A DNA stretch of 31,352 nucleotides from an uncultured Collinsella sp. (GCA_900550415.1 URSO01000020.1:1-31352); one strand, 5' to 3'; shown: positions 1 to 9,152, numbered from the stretch's first letter. Notes: a model not told the origin generated them from the sequence alone. Numbers and translations are program-made.

Positions 1-40
1 TGGGGACTCGTTCGGCCAGATGCGCCGCCGCTGTTTGTGA

Positions 41-106
41 TCCGTGGCCGCCCTGGAAACCGAATGATGGTACGAGCATCTATTCGGCCTCCAGGGCAGC
101 CACGGA
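41..106. repeat. Long imperfect inverted repeat downstream of the MFS gene
   Basis: The arms at 41-69 and 76-106 pair over almost their full length. Outer TCCGTGGC pairs with GCCACGGA, then GCCCTGG with CCAGGGC, then CCGAAT with ATTCGG, leaving only a few mismatches and a short loop near 70-75. It lies just past the stop of the minus-strand MFS gene, so it may act as a transcript 3' end or a REP-like element. No T-run follows on either strand, so a classical intrinsic terminator is not supported. Nothing else is seen in positions 1-140. Confidence 0.6.
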
Positions 107-140
107 TAGAACGGGGCAAATAGAAAAGAGCGACGGACGT

Positions 141-1445
141 CTACTCCCCCGCCACGCTCGCGCGCAGCTTGGCGGCGATGGGCTCGGATGCCAGCAGGAA
201 CACGAGCATGACAACGGAGCATGCCAGGCACACAATCCAGGTGCTCGCAAAGGAGCCCGTGGCATCGAACAGCACGCCCGAGACGATGGCGCCCACGGTG
301 CCGCCGACCATCTCGAGCGAGGTAATGGTGCCCGTGACCTTGCCGAGATCGGCCATGCCAAACTGCTTGGACGCGGCAATGGTAGGCGTGATGGTGCCCA
401 TGCACGTTCCGATACCAAAGCTCACAGCGGCAACAATAGGACCAAGGTCCGTCGTCGGGAAGCACAGCGCCACACAGGCGACAATACACGCAACGGAGCC
501 AAGGGTGTTGCCAAAGCGCAGGCCAAAGCGGTCGTAGATGGCACCGAGCGAAATCTTGGCGATAACGACCGTGACCATGTAGGCAGAAAGCACCGTACCG
601 GCCCACATGGGGTCGTGGCCACCCGTGACGATCTTGGCGCCGTTGACGGTAACGCTCGTCATGTTGGTGACCTGGTTGGGCAAGATGGCGCCGTTAACGA
701 GCCCCATAAAGAGGAAGGCGACGACAAGCAGCCAAAACGCCGGGCTCTTCTTGATGCGAGACCAGCCAACGTTAACCTCGGGCGCCGTGTGCTCGTCCTT
801 GTCGCCGGCCGTCGAGACGGACGGATCGCCCGGGTTCTCGCCGAGCGGCTTCAGGCCAATCTCGGAAGGCTTGGTGCGGAAGGAATAGGCCGTGATGGGC
901 AGCGCCGCCACCATGCAGATAGCCGCGAGCACCAGGAAGGCGGAACGCCAGCCAACGCTCACGATCAGCGAGCTCACGATGGGAGACAGAATAGCGCCGC
1001 CAAAGCCCGAGCCCGAAAGTGCGATGGAGATGGCAAGGCCTCGCTTGGCCGTAAACCAGTTAGCGGTCACCAGGCTAATGAGCAGGCGGGTCGAGGCGAC
1101 GGCGAAGCAGCCCGAGACGGCAAAGAGCACGTAGACCTGCCACAGCTCACCGACAAAGCTCATGCCCACGAGCACCGCCGAGGTGGCTATGACGGTAAGC
1201 GAACCCAAAATGCGACCACTAACCTTGTCGGCAACATGGCCAATGACAAGCGATCCGATAACGCTCACCACCGTGGAGATCGCATTGGAGATGTTGTACT
1301 GGGCAAGCGTAATCCCGAGGTCGCTGACGATGAGCGGCTGGAACAGGCTCATGCAGTTGACGAAAATGGTGTAGCACGTGGCCATGATCACAAAGCCGGA
1401 GGCCACCACGAGCCAGCCGGGGAAGAACTTACGTTGCTGAGACAT
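141..1445 (-). CDS. MFS transporter (oxalate/formate antiporter-like subgroup)
   Basis: Predicted 434-residue polytopic membrane carrier with about 12 hydrophobic segments in two halves, separated by a charged loop around residues 195-230. The loop between helices 2 and 3 reads GHVADKVSGR, the MFS motif A (GxxxDxxxGR). A later segment, NWFTAKRGLAISIALSGSG, resembles the WF..RRGLA...G.G.G pattern of the oxalate/formate-antiporter-type MFS group. The start is supported by AAGGA six bases before the ATG. It lies 40 bp downstream of the M20 amidohydrolase on the same strand, so the two are probably co-transcribed and the carrier may import the amidohydrolase's substrate or export its product. The substrate cannot be read from sequence; the general MFS call is secure and the subgroup is inference. 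Confidence 0.88.
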   Translation of the reverse strand: MSQQRKFFPGWLVVASGFVIMATCYTIFVNCMSLFQPLIVSDLGITLAQYNISNAISTVVSVIGSLVIGHVADKVSGRILGSLTVIATSAVLVGMSFVGELWQVYVLFAVSGCFAVASTRLLISLVTANWFTAKRGLAISIALSGSGFGGAILSPIVSSLIVSVGWRSAFLVLAAICMVAALPITAYSFRTKPSEIGLKPLGENPGDPSVSTAGDKDEHTAPEVNVGWSRIKKSPAFWLLVVAFLFMGLVNGAILPNQVTNMTSVTVNGAKIVTGGHDPMWAGTVLSAYMVTVVIAKISLGAIYDRFGLRFGNTLGSVACIVACVALCFPTTDLGPIVAAVSFGIGTCMGTITPTIAASKQFGMADLGKVTGTITSLEMVGGTVGAIVSGVLFDATGSFASTWIVCLACSVVMLVFLLASEPIAAKLRASVAGE

Positions 1446-1485
1446 GCTGTTCCTTTTTTAAACAAACGAGTAGCAAGATTGGGTG

Positions 1486-2781
1486 CTACCGGTGGTCGGC
1501 GATGTAGCCCAAAGCGACGGCGGCATAAGCCGCGGCGCCAAGGGGAAGCTCGGCATCGCTAAAACGTGCCTTGGGATGATGCTGAGCAAAATGCTCGTCC
1601 GTATCAGTCACGGCAGCGCCCACGGTAAAGTACGCACTCGGGATCTCGCTCGAGATCAACGCGAAGTCCTCGCTCGCCATGGCGTGGAACAGCGGCAGGA
1701 AGGCGGACTTGGGCAGCACCGCGCCCACGTAGCCAAGCGACGCCTGCGTCATATCGTCATCGAGTACGAGCGGGGGAACATCCGAGAGCGTCTCAATAGT
1801 CGCCGGCGTACGATAGGTCGTGGCAACGCCTTTGACGACCTCGGCGATGCGGGTCTTAAGATGCGCCATGAGCTCGACGTCAAAGCCGCGCAGCGTTCCC
1901 TCGAGCACGCAAGTGTCGGGAATGACATTTGCGGCCTGACCGCCGTCAAACTTACCCACGGTAAGCGCGACCTCCTTGGCCGCCGGCACTTCGCGAGCGA
2001 TAAGCTCCTGAAGCGCCAAATGCACATGCACGCCGGCCGTGATGGGGTCGATGCAGATCTCGGGGCTCGAGCCATGGCCGCCCTTGCCCTGAAGCGTGAT
2101 GCGAAAACCGTACACGCCCGAGAGCGCCGGGCTGCCGTAGAGCACCAGGCCAAGCGGCGACTGGCTATTGACATGCATGGCAAAGGCGACCTGAGGACGC
2201 GGGTTCCGCAGCAGACCGTCGGCGATGGCGGCGCGGGCACCCTCAAAGGTTTCCTCGCCCGGCTGGAACAGCAACTTAACTGTGGCGTTAGCGTCGACAA
2301 GCTCGGACTCGCGGGCCTTGAGCAGGCGCGCCGCACCAAGCAGCGCCGTCGCATGCATATCGTGTCCGCATGCGTGCATGCAGCCGTTCGTAGAGGCGAA
2401 AGGCTCGCCTGACTCTTCGGCAACGGGCAGGGCATCCATGTCGCCACGGAGCATGATGACCGTACCGGCCTGTTCGTCCGTGCAGACGCCATTGCCCTGG
2501 GCCGCGGCGGCACCGGCGCCGACAAGGCCCACAACACAGGAACCATCGACGAGCGTGGCAAATGGGATTTCCATCTCGGTCAGGCGCGCTTGAATATACG
2601 CAGAGGTCTGTGGGAGGCTATTACCCAGCTCGGGCATCTGGTGTAAATCGTGTCGCCACGCAGCGAGCTCGTCTGCAAAAGCCTGAGCTTCTGCAACGAG
2701 ACCGTCACCGATAGCGGCCTGCGCCGCTGCGGTGGCCTTGGGCGCTGATTGCGGTTGAAGATCGGACTGAGCTGGTGCCAT
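1486..2781 (-). CDS. M20 family amidohydrolase (M20D, N-acyl amino acid / hippurate hydrolase type)
   Basis: A 431-residue cytoplasmic metallohydrolase expected to cleave the amide of an N-acylated amino acid or similar compound. Visible family signatures are RGDMDALPV (about 112-120), HACGHDMHATALLG (136-149, with metal ligands Cys138 and His140), the catalytic and ligand glutamates in QPGEETFEGA (Glu176/Glu177), the small-domain GKGGHGSSPE stretch, and the C-terminal ASEDFA and HHPKARF motifs. I chose the ATG at 2781 rather than an in-frame ATG 18 codons earlier because GGAGGG lies 5 bp upstream. The first ~30 residues are a low-complexity Ala/Gln-rich extension. It heads an operon with the downstream MFS gene. 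Exact substrate unknown (acyl-amino acid, hippurate, aminobenzoyl-glutamate are all possible for this family). Confidence 0.88.
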   Translation of the reverse strand: MAPAQSDLQPQSAPKATAAAQAAIGDGLVAEAQAFADELAAWRHDLHQMPELGNSLPQTSAYIQARLTEMEIPFATLVDGSCVVGLVGAGAAAAQGNGVCTDEQAGTVIMLRGDMDALPVAEESGEPFASTNGCMHACGHDMHATALLGAARLLKARESELVDANATVKLLFQPGEETFEGARAAIADGLLRNPRPQVAFAMHVNSQSPLGLVLYGSPALSGVYGFRITLQGKGGHGSSPEICIDPITAGVHVHLALQELIAREVPAAKEVALTVGKFDGGQAANVIPDTCVLEGTLRGFDVELMAHLKTRIAEVVKGVATTYRTPATIETLSDVPPLVLDDDMTQASLGYVGAVLPKSAFLPLFHAMASEDFALISSEIPSAYFTVGAAVTDTDEHFAQHHPKARFSDAELPLGAAAYAAVALGYIADHR

Positions 2782-2811
2782 AAATGCCCTCCAGTAACGT
2801 TTTTGCAGTAA

Positions 2812-2833
2812 GCACTTTGATAGCGTAAAGTGC
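2812..2833. promoter_or_regulatory. Candidate palindromic operator upstream of the amidohydrolase-MFS operon
   Basis: Perfect 7-bp inverted arms GCACTTT (2812-2818) and AAAGTGC (2827-2833) are separated by 8 bp. They lie 31 bp upstream of the amidohydrolase start, where a promoter for that operon should be. The symmetry and spacing fit a dimeric repressor site, but no cognate regulator gene is adjacent and no clear -35/-10 pair was found, so this is tentative. Confidence 0.4.
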
Positions 2834-2859
2834 AAGGTACAACTTTAAAGGCGAGGCAT

Positions 2860-2886
2860 AAAAAACGCCGCCCCAGGAGGGCGGCG
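2860..2886 (-). terminator. Rho-independent terminator of the DMT transporter gene
   Basis: Read on the minus strand, CGCCGCCC (2886-2879) pairs with GGGCGGCG (2873-2866) around a 5-nt loop and is followed by six Ts (2865-2860). It lies 12 bp past the DMT gene stop and separates that gene from the amidohydrolase operon. Confidence 0.9.
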
Positions 2887-2897
2887 CAACAAGTTGT

Positions 2898-3881
2898 TTA
2901 CAATTGCGGGCGCGGCTTTCGACGCAAAAAATCGAAGTGAGTCTCGCTCAAGATAATCGACAGGAAGATAAGCACAAAGCCGGCGAGCAGGCGCGAGGTG
3001 AGCGCCTCCCCCATCAGCAGCACCGAAAACAACACGCCCGAAGGCGATTCCATCGAAAGGAGCAGCGAGCCCGTCGAAGCCGGGACATGCGCCAGGCCGA
3101 CGTTTTGGATGAGCAGAGCCACGCATGTGCAGCCCACCGAGAGAAACGCCATCACACAGATAAAATTCGGCGTCCACACGGACAGAGGCGCCTGAGTCTC
3201 GAATAGCAGCGACGTGATTAAGCTCAAAACGCCATTGCCCACAAACATCCAAAACGTGATGACGTTGATGTCCATCTTGCGGCCATACTTGGCGGTCACT
3301 GCCATCTGGATAGCAAAGAAGACCGCGCCGCCCAGCGTGATGACATCTCCAGCATTGAACTCGACGCTATCGAGTGCCACCAGGCCAATGCCCGCCAGGC
3401 ACAGCAGTGCCGCACCCAGGTTATAGCGGGTGAGCTTTTCGCCGCTCAGGACATAGCTGGCAAACGGCACAAGGATACAGTACGTGCCCGTCAAAAATGC
3501 ACTCTTGCCTGCCGTGGTCTGTGCCAGGCCAATCGTTTGCAGTCCGTATGCTCCCCACATGAGCGCACCCATGCCCAGCCCGACGATCAGGTTGCGGGCA
3601 TTGAAATGAGCGATGATGCGCTTATGGAAAATAGCAAACATAACCAGTGATGCCGGGAGAAAGCGAACGTAGACCAGCTCGAACACCGGAATGGTATCGA
3701 GCGCATCTTTCATGGTGGTAAAGGAATAGCCCCAGATGACCGCCACCGAAAGCAGCAAGACCTTCCAGAAGAACGGAGAACGCGCGCCGGCGCCGCGGGA
3801 GGTGCCGCCGGCACCCAGGTCTTCGCGCGCTACAGGGCTATCGGGCATGTTTTCGATTTCATCAACGGCATTCTGAGCCAT
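2898..3881 (-). CDS. DMT superfamily transporter (EamA family)
   Basis: A 327-residue integral membrane protein with ten hydrophobic segments arranged as two five-helix EamA repeats, preceded by a polar N-terminal tail of about 35 residues. Typical family features are the first-helix WGYSFTTMKDAL, the FLTGTYCILVPFASYVLSGEKLT segment closing repeat one, and the VPASTGSLLLSMESPSGVLFSVLLMGEALT segment in repeat two. It is probably a metabolite exporter or importer; the substrate cannot be inferred. It is transcribed alone: a hairpin terminator lies on each side (about 3951-3986 upstream, 2860-2886 downstream). The start at 3881 has an AGGATGCCCT stretch upstream that serves as a modest ribosome binding site. 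Confidence 0.85.
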   Translation of the reverse strand: MAQNAVDEIENMPDSPVAREDLGAGGTSRGAGARSPFFWKVLLLSVAVIWGYSFTTMKDALDTIPVFELVYVRFLPASLVMFAIFHKRIIAHFNARNLIVGLGMGALMWGAYGLQTIGLAQTTAGKSAFLTGTYCILVPFASYVLSGEKLTRYNLGAALLCLAGIGLVALDSVEFNAGDVITLGGAVFFAIQMAVTAKYGRKMDINVITFWMFVGNGVLSLITSLLFETQAPLSVWTPNFICVMAFLSVGCTCVALLIQNVGLAHVPASTGSLLLSMESPSGVLFSVLLMGEALTSRLLAGFVLIFLSIILSETHFDFLRRKPRPQL

Positions 3882-3950
3882 AGGGCATCCTCGCGCTCAG
3901 TCTGGGCGTGGTGTCCGCACGTGCATGGCCGCGTGCCGCCTCATGGTCAA

Positions 3951-3986
3951 ATAAAACGGGGCGCACCGGACCCCCGGCACGCCCCG
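3951..3986 (-). terminator. Terminator of the YhgE/Pip gene pair
   Basis: On the minus strand CGGGGCG and CGCCCCG (3986-3980 and 3963-3957) form the outer stem and CCGG/CCGG the inner stem, with small symmetric ca internal loops, followed by TTTTATTT. It lies about 95 bp past the stop of the second YhgE/Pip gene. The rest of 3882-4080 shows nothing else convincing. Confidence 0.75.
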
Positions 3987-4080
3987 CTACTGTAGCAACA
4001 ACCAGCGTTGCACCGCAATCCAGCCCACTAAAGCGTCAGCAAAGTGAACCTCGACGTTTTGTCAATGTCACGCTGTTGCA

Positions 4081-6270
4081 CTAAATAAGCTTCGTGCTTT
4101 CAAGCTTTTCGATGATCCAGTCGTTGGCTTTGATGACCGGGCGGCGGAAGACGACGCCCAGTGCCAGCGACGGAATCAGATAGCTCGCCAGAATGCCTAG
4201 CTCAATCCAGTACTCCATATGGTAGGCGCCAGCCATGGCGGCATGCATGGCGTTGATGCCGTGGGTGAACGGCAGGAACGGATAGATCGCCTGGAACACA
4301 GGGCCGGTCATCTCGATGGGGAACGTACCGCCCGAACCGCCGACCTGCATAACCAACAGCACGACGGCGAGCGCCTTGCCGATATCGCCAAACGAAACCG
4401 TAAGCGTGTAGACGATATTGGAGAACACGAGACTCGCGACCCAACCCGCCAGCACAAATTGCAGCGGGTTGTCGCACTGAATGCCAAAGAACAGGATGTC
4501 GCCCGCGCACACGAGTGTCGCCTGCAGCAGGGCCAGACCTCCAAAGAACAGGTAGCGGCCCAGGTAGATCTCGTGCAGGCGCACGGGGATCAGCTCGTTG
4601 ATGAGCTCATCGTCAACCGAGACCTTCATCATGGCCGCCAGTACAATCGAGCCCACCCACAGCGACAGAATCGTGTAGAACGGTGCCATGGCCGAACCGT
4701 AGTTGCGGATCGGATAGACCGGTTTGCGGTCGAGCGCGACGGGGCCGGAAAGCGACACGGCGAGGCCCTCGGGGTCGTTGCCAATCATTGTCTTAATCAT
4801 GGCCAGGTCACCCGACATCAGAGCGCTATCAAGCTCGTCCTTAAAAGCGCTGATCTTGTCCGACGCCTCGCCCAACTGATCAGAAGCCTTGTTGACCAGC
4901 GTCGCAGCCTTGGAGAGGCCCTTTGCGAGCGAGCCAGAGGCGTCGGTCAGACCGCTCACAGCGCTATCCAAGTCACCCGAGATACCGTTCAGGGAATCCA
5001 GAACGCCCGAAATGGTCTTCTTGAGCTCCTTGGCCTTAACCGAGAACGTGGAATCGTAGTCGGACTTGGCTCCCGAGATACCCGCCTTGGCATCGGCGAT
5101 GGCCTGGTCGACCTCGGCACGCGAGTTGTTGACCTCCGCCATGCCGTCCGAAAGGGACTTTGCGGTCGCCGTCAGGTCCTTCGCATTGTTGCGGTACTCC
5201 ACGGCAATTCTGCCCAGCGACGTCGCAGCGGACTCGAGACCGTCTTTGAGCTTGTCATCACTCACCTGGTCGGCAAGGTTGCGGAGCTGATCGGCCATCG
5301 CATCGATATCGTCAGCACGCGTATTGAGCGCCGCTGCGGCTTCGTTGAGCTGAGACACCGTAAGGTCAACATGCTGATTCGCGGCATCGAATGCCTTCGC
5401 AAGCTCGGCGGACACGTTGTCGAACGAGCCCGCGCTTCCGTCAATCGCCGCGTCAACGGCATCGTTGGCGGCCTTGAGCGCTTCCTTGGAATCATTGATG
5501 CCGCTCTTGGCGTGCTCCATCAGCTGCTTCGTCGACTCATCAACGGTGCCCGTCTGCTTGAGCATGCCGCCCGCCGATGTCAGTGAATCGGACGTGGAGC
5601 TCAAAATGCCCGCGAGCGACGTCGCACTCGCCTGAACGTCCTGCAGGTCCTCGACCGAATCGCCCAGCGTCGAGGACAGATTGGCGATAAAGTTGCTCAC
5701 CTGGTCGGTACTCATATAGTCGAGCAGGCTGGACACGGTCTTAAGGCCGATGGTCGTGATGGTCTTGGTAAAGGTCTCGTTGACCTGACTCTGGACGGCG
5801 CTCGAGCCCTTTTCAGTCACGATCTGTGCGATGGCGTTAGCCTTCTGGTTCTCGTAGAACTCGATATCGGCGTGCTTCACCTCGGTCGAGAAAAGCGTCA
5901 TCATGTCGGCGCTAAACGTTTTAGGGATAACGACGGCAGCGTAGTACGCGCCCGACTTGACGCCATCGATGGCCTTATCGCGATCGTTGAGCACAACCCA
6001 GTCGAAGTTCTCGTTGCCGCGCAGGGTGGCGGTTACGTTTTCGCCCACGTTGACCTCGACGGGAATCAGATCGCTCTCGTAACCCTCATCAGTGTTGACC
6101 ACGGCGATCTTAAGGTTGCCGGTGTTGCCGTACGGATCCCAGCTTCCGGCGATGTTAAACCATGCATAGAGACATGGCACGATGATCAGGCCCATCACGA
6201 CGACCATGCCGATCACGGAGCGAGACACGTTTTGGACATCGCGCTTAAACAGGTGCAGGATGTTTTTCAT
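4081..6270 (-). CDS. YhgE/Pip domain membrane protein (second of tandem pair)
   Basis: A 729-residue membrane protein of the YhgE/phage-infection-protein (Pip) family. One N-terminal transmembrane helix (about 17-39) leads into the conserved YAWFNIAGSWDPYGNT segment and the first extracellular domain. A long Ala/Asp/Lys-rich helical stretch (about 190-490) with heptad-like spacing, probably a coiled-coil stalk, follows. The C-terminus has about six membrane helices of ABC-2-permease type (about 525-715, with FPIEMTGPVFQAIYPFLPFTHGINAM). The ATG abuts the stop of the preceding paralogue (TAAATG), with AAGGAGGTGAGG inside that gene as ribosome binding site, so the two are translationally coupled. 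Family members are phage receptors (lactococcal Pip) or relatives of type VII secretion protein EsaA; the role here is unknown. Confidence 0.88.
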   Translation of the reverse strand: MKNILHLFKRDVQNVSRSVIGMVVVMGLIIVPCLYAWFNIAGSWDPYGNTGNLKIAVVNTDEGYESDLIPVEVNVGENVTATLRGNENFDWVVLNDRDKAIDGVKSGAYYAAVVIPKTFSADMMTLFSTEVKHADIEFYENQKANAIAQIVTEKGSSAVQSQVNETFTKTITTIGLKTVSSLLDYMSTDQVSNFIANLSSTLGDSVEDLQDVQASATSLAGILSSTSDSLTSAGGMLKQTGTVDESTKQLMEHAKSGINDSKEALKAANDAVDAAIDGSAGSFDNVSAELAKAFDAANQHVDLTVSQLNEAAAALNTRADDIDAMADQLRNLADQVSDDKLKDGLESAATSLGRIAVEYRNNAKDLTATAKSLSDGMAEVNNSRAEVDQAIADAKAGISGAKSDYDSTFSVKAKELKKTISGVLDSLNGISGDLDSAVSGLTDASGSLAKGLSKAATLVNKASDQLGEASDKISAFKDELDSALMSGDLAMIKTMIGNDPEGLAVSLSGPVALDRKPVYPIRNYGSAMAPFYTILSLWVGSIVLAAMMKVSVDDELINELIPVRLHEIYLGRYLFFGGLALLQATLVCAGDILFFGIQCDNPLQFVLAGWVASLVFSNIVYTLTVSFGDIGKALAVVLLVMQVGGSGGTFPIEMTGPVFQAIYPFLPFTHGINAMHAAMAGAYHMEYWIELGILASYLIPSLALGVVFRRPVIKANDWIIEKLESTKLI

Positions 6271-9060
6271 TTATGCCTCACCTCCTTTAGAGTGCTTGCC
6301 AAGCGAGGTGGTGTCCCCGTCGTTTCCGTTTACGTTGTCAGCGCCGTCGGCATCTTGAGCCTTACGATGCGCACCGATATGCGACAGACGGCTCGTAGGC
6401 TGTTCGCCTCCCTTGGCGCCACGCTCGCTGGCGTTGAGACCAAACATGCGACGGGCGGCAGGGATGGCAGCCGTGTGCTCGCGCATCTCGCGGCGAAGGT
6501 CCTCGTCCGAAAGCGCCGAGATACGCATCTGGGTATTGAGGCTCGCACGGATGTATTCGATGTTGATGAGCCAGCCGCAGATGGCGATAACCGAAATGAT
6601 CCAGATAACGAGCAGGATGATCTTGCCGTTATTGTCGATATCGAGCACCGTCGAAAGCACAAAGAGCAGAACCTGCACGCCTACCACGGCGGCAAAACCG
6701 CCCTTGATGTAGTACGGGTAGCGATGCTCAAACGCCACGGCATGATCGAGCAGCTCGCGACGGTACGAATCCGAATCGAGCATGACGCGCATGGCCGTGC
6801 GCAGCGAATAGCGCTGGCGCGGCAGGTCGTTGGACTCGCAGATCATGAGGCCCGTCGTGGAAAGCTGCTTGTCAAAGAGCAGGTTGAGGTTGAGCAGCAG
6901 CGGACGCAGCTGCAAGCCAATAAAGAGTGCGATGGCAAGGAACACGCCCAGGATGCACAGGTTGAACAGGTAGTTGAACGAATACATGCCACCGACGGTC
7001 TCGCGCAGCAGGTTGATGCCATAGGTGAAGGGCAGCAGCGGATGCAGCCATTGGAAGAAGCCGGGCATCATCTCGATGGGATACATGCCCGACGAGCCGG
7101 GGATCTGCACAATGACGAGGATGACGCCAATGGCTTTACCGATATGCTTAAACGTGGTGGACAGCGCATAGATGATGTTGACGTAGGTGAACGAAATAGC
7201 GATGCCGCCCAGTACAAAGAGCAGCGGATTGACGCACTGAACGCCAATGACCAGGTCGCCCACCGTAACGATAATGGCCTGGAACGCGCCCAGGATCACC
7301 AGCAGCAGCCAGCGGCCAAAGTAGCCCTGACGCGCCGTAAAGCTACCGATGCCCTCGCGGTCGACCTCGAGTTTATAGATAGCGATGAGCACATAGCCGC
7401 CTACCCACAGCGCCAGATTGGTGTAGAAGGGCGCGATGCCCGAGCCAAAGCTCTTGACCGGATAGATTGACTTGGACGTCAGCTCAACCGGAGATGCCAT
7501 GAAATCTGCCACGTCATTGACGTCGACGTCCATGAGGTCGGCTAACTCGCCCATAGACTCAGAGGTCTGCAGCGCCGCAATGTCATTGGCGGCGGTCGCG
7601 AGCTTGTCCTGAACCTTGGCAAGGGAGGCGTCGGTTTGGGACAGCGTGGTCTTTGCCTGCTTGAGCGTGGCGTCGAGCTGCGCCAGCGTGCCGCGCGCGC
7701 TCGCTATCGTGGGGGTCATACCCGACACAATGCCGGTCAAATCGCCCGAAACGGCGGCAAAGGAGTCAAGCGCGCTCGAAGCCTTCGGAAGTGCGTTCTG
7801 ACCCAGATCGGTCTGAGCCTGACCGAGGCTAGCCGTACCGGTCTGAATTGCCGCGTTGAGTGCGTTGCTCGCGTTCGAGATTGCCGTAGCGTCGTTTGCC
7901 ATGGCGCTCGACTGTGCAGAAAGGCCATCCTTGATGCTCTGCAGCTTCTGGTTTTGCTCGCGAAGCGAATCGATGGTCGATACAATGCGCGCGTCAATTT
8001 CCTCGGAACCTGTCGACGTGTCATTAACGAGAATCTCCAAGTGCCCGATAACGGCCTTATTGTGATCGATCGTCGCCTGGAGAGACTCGAGCGAGTTGTC
8101 GATGCGGGTGGTCGTAGATGTGACCGTACCCGTTAGCTTGCCAATCGCAGCGTTCGCGGAGGCTGACGTCTTGGTGAGTGCAAGGCTACCTTCCGAGAGT
8201 GCCTTGGAGAGCGAGGTGATAGAGTTGCCCGCCGTGGCGCGAGCCTCGCCCAGCAGGTCGTTGCCCTGGGAGATTGCCTGCGTCAGCGACGGTGCCTGAC
8301 CTTGCAAGCCGGCAAGCGCCGCATCAGCCGAGGCGATAGCGCCACTCGTCTTATCGATGGCGGCATTCATATCGCCAATCGAATCGCGCACCTCACCCAA
8401 GGTGTCGGATGCCTCGGACACCGAACTTGTCAGCGAGTCCTGAGTCTGGGTTGCCTTGTCCTTTAAATCGATGCCGGCATCCTTGGCGATGCCCGCTACG
8501 GTCTCGCCCACCGTGGAGACAAACTCCGAGTTGATCTGCTCCTCGATGGTGTTGGCACCGGTATCGGTAACCTTGGGCGCAATGGCGCTCTTTTTCTCGT
8601 TGACGTAATAGGTCAGCTTAGGCTGATGGTAATTGCCATCGAGCATCGAGACGAGATTGTCGGAGAAGTTCTTGGGGATTACAATCGCCGCGTAGTATTC
8701 CCCGCTCTCGACGCCCTCTTTGGCATCGGCAGCCGAGTCGACGAAGGTCCAGCCCAGCCGATCGTTTTCCTTGAGCTGGTCGACCACCTTATCGCCCGCA
8801 TTGAGCTCGCCCACTAGGTCGTTCTGGGTGCCCTGGTCGTTGTTGGCGATAGCGATTTTAATGCCCTGGGTGTTTCCATATGGATCCCAGTTAGCCACGA
8901 TGTTGTACCAAGCGTACAGCGAGGGGATAACGCACACGCCCAGGGTAACCACCAAGGCGACGGGGTTCACAAGCAGTCGCTTAATGTCGCGCTTGAATAT
9001 CGCAAAGGAGACCTTTGCATCGGATAGTTTGCTGCCGAGACTCACGCTTGGACCATCCAT
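6271..9060 (-). CDS. YhgE/Pip domain membrane protein with C-terminal extension (first of tandem pair)
   Basis: A 929-residue paralogue of the downstream protein with the same plan: N-terminal helix (about 32-55), LYAWYNIVANWDPYGNT motif, a long Ala/Ser/Thr/Gln-rich helical stalk, then ABC-2-like helices with YPIEMMPGFFQWLHPLLPFTYGINLL. It differs in carrying about 190 extra C-terminal residues: a soluble stretch, two more membrane helices (around 795-850) and a charged, low-complexity Gly/Asp/Asn-rich tail. It starts the two-gene operon. The ribosome binding site of the chosen ATG is weak (ACAGG directly before it), so the exact start is uncertain. The 270-bp upstream region contains an inverted repeat and a GalR-like operator. 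A heteromeric partnership with the second protein is plausible but inferred. Confidence 0.87.
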   Translation of the reverse strand: MDGPSVSLGSKLSDAKVSFAIFKRDIKRLLVNPVALVVTLGVCVIPSLYAWYNIVANWDPYGNTQGIKIAIANNDQGTQNDLVGELNAGDKVVDQLKENDRLGWTFVDSAADAKEGVESGEYYAAIVIPKNFSDNLVSMLDGNYHQPKLTYYVNEKKSAIAPKVTDTGANTIEEQINSEFVSTVGETVAGIAKDAGIDLKDKATQTQDSLTSSVSEASDTLGEVRDSIGDMNAAIDKTSGAIASADAALAGLQGQAPSLTQAISQGNDLLGEARATAGNSITSLSKALSEGSLALTKTSASANAAIGKLTGTVTSTTTRIDNSLESLQATIDHNKAVIGHLEILVNDTSTGSEEIDARIVSTIDSLREQNQKLQSIKDGLSAQSSAMANDATAISNASNALNAAIQTGTASLGQAQTDLGQNALPKASSALDSFAAVSGDLTGIVSGMTPTIASARGTLAQLDATLKQAKTTLSQTDASLAKVQDKLATAANDIAALQTSESMGELADLMDVDVNDVADFMASPVELTSKSIYPVKSFGSGIAPFYTNLALWVGGYVLIAIYKLEVDREGIGSFTARQGYFGRWLLLVILGAFQAIIVTVGDLVIGVQCVNPLLFVLGGIAISFTYVNIIYALSTTFKHIGKAIGVILVIVQIPGSSGMYPIEMMPGFFQWLHPLLPFTYGINLLRETVGGMYSFNYLFNLCILGVFLAIALFIGLQLRPLLLNLNLLFDKQLSTTGLMICESNDLPRQRYSLRTAMRVMLDSDSYRRELLDHAVAFEHRYPYYIKGGFAAVVGVQVLLFVLSTVLDIDNNGKIILLVIWIISVIAICGWLINIEYIRASLNTQMRISALSDEDLRREMREHTAAIPAARRMFGLNASERGAKGGEQPTSRLSHIGAHRKAQDADGADNVNGNDGDTTSLGKHSKGGEA

Positions 9061-9091
9061 CCTGTCGTTGAATCAAATCGTACTATCAACA

Positions 9092-9133
9092 ACCATTGTA
9101 CGTAGGCGCTTTAGCGTCTCGAAGCACAATGGT
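9092..9133 (-). promoter_or_regulatory. Hairpin in the leader of the YhgE/Pip operon
   Basis: Arms ACCATTGT (9092-9099) and ACAATGGT (9126-9133) are perfect inverted copies. They enclose a second short stem, GGCGCT with AGCGTC, around a tt loop. The element sits 32 bp upstream of the first YhgE/Pip start, downstream of the likely promoter, so it would be part of the mRNA leader. It could be a leader structure or a protein site. Confidence 0.45.
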
Positions 9134-9152
9134 ATTGAGTTTTGCGGGTAGC

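Noticed and set aside
615..1562. Plus-strand frame across the MFS gene
   Set aside because: Arg/Asp/His-rich shadow, no ribosome binding site, antisense to a clear MFS transporter.
5872..7470. Long plus-strand frame across the junction of the two YhgE/Pip genes
   Set aside because: Opposite-strand shadow of two conserved membrane proteins; His/Arg/Asp-rich product with no recognisable domain.
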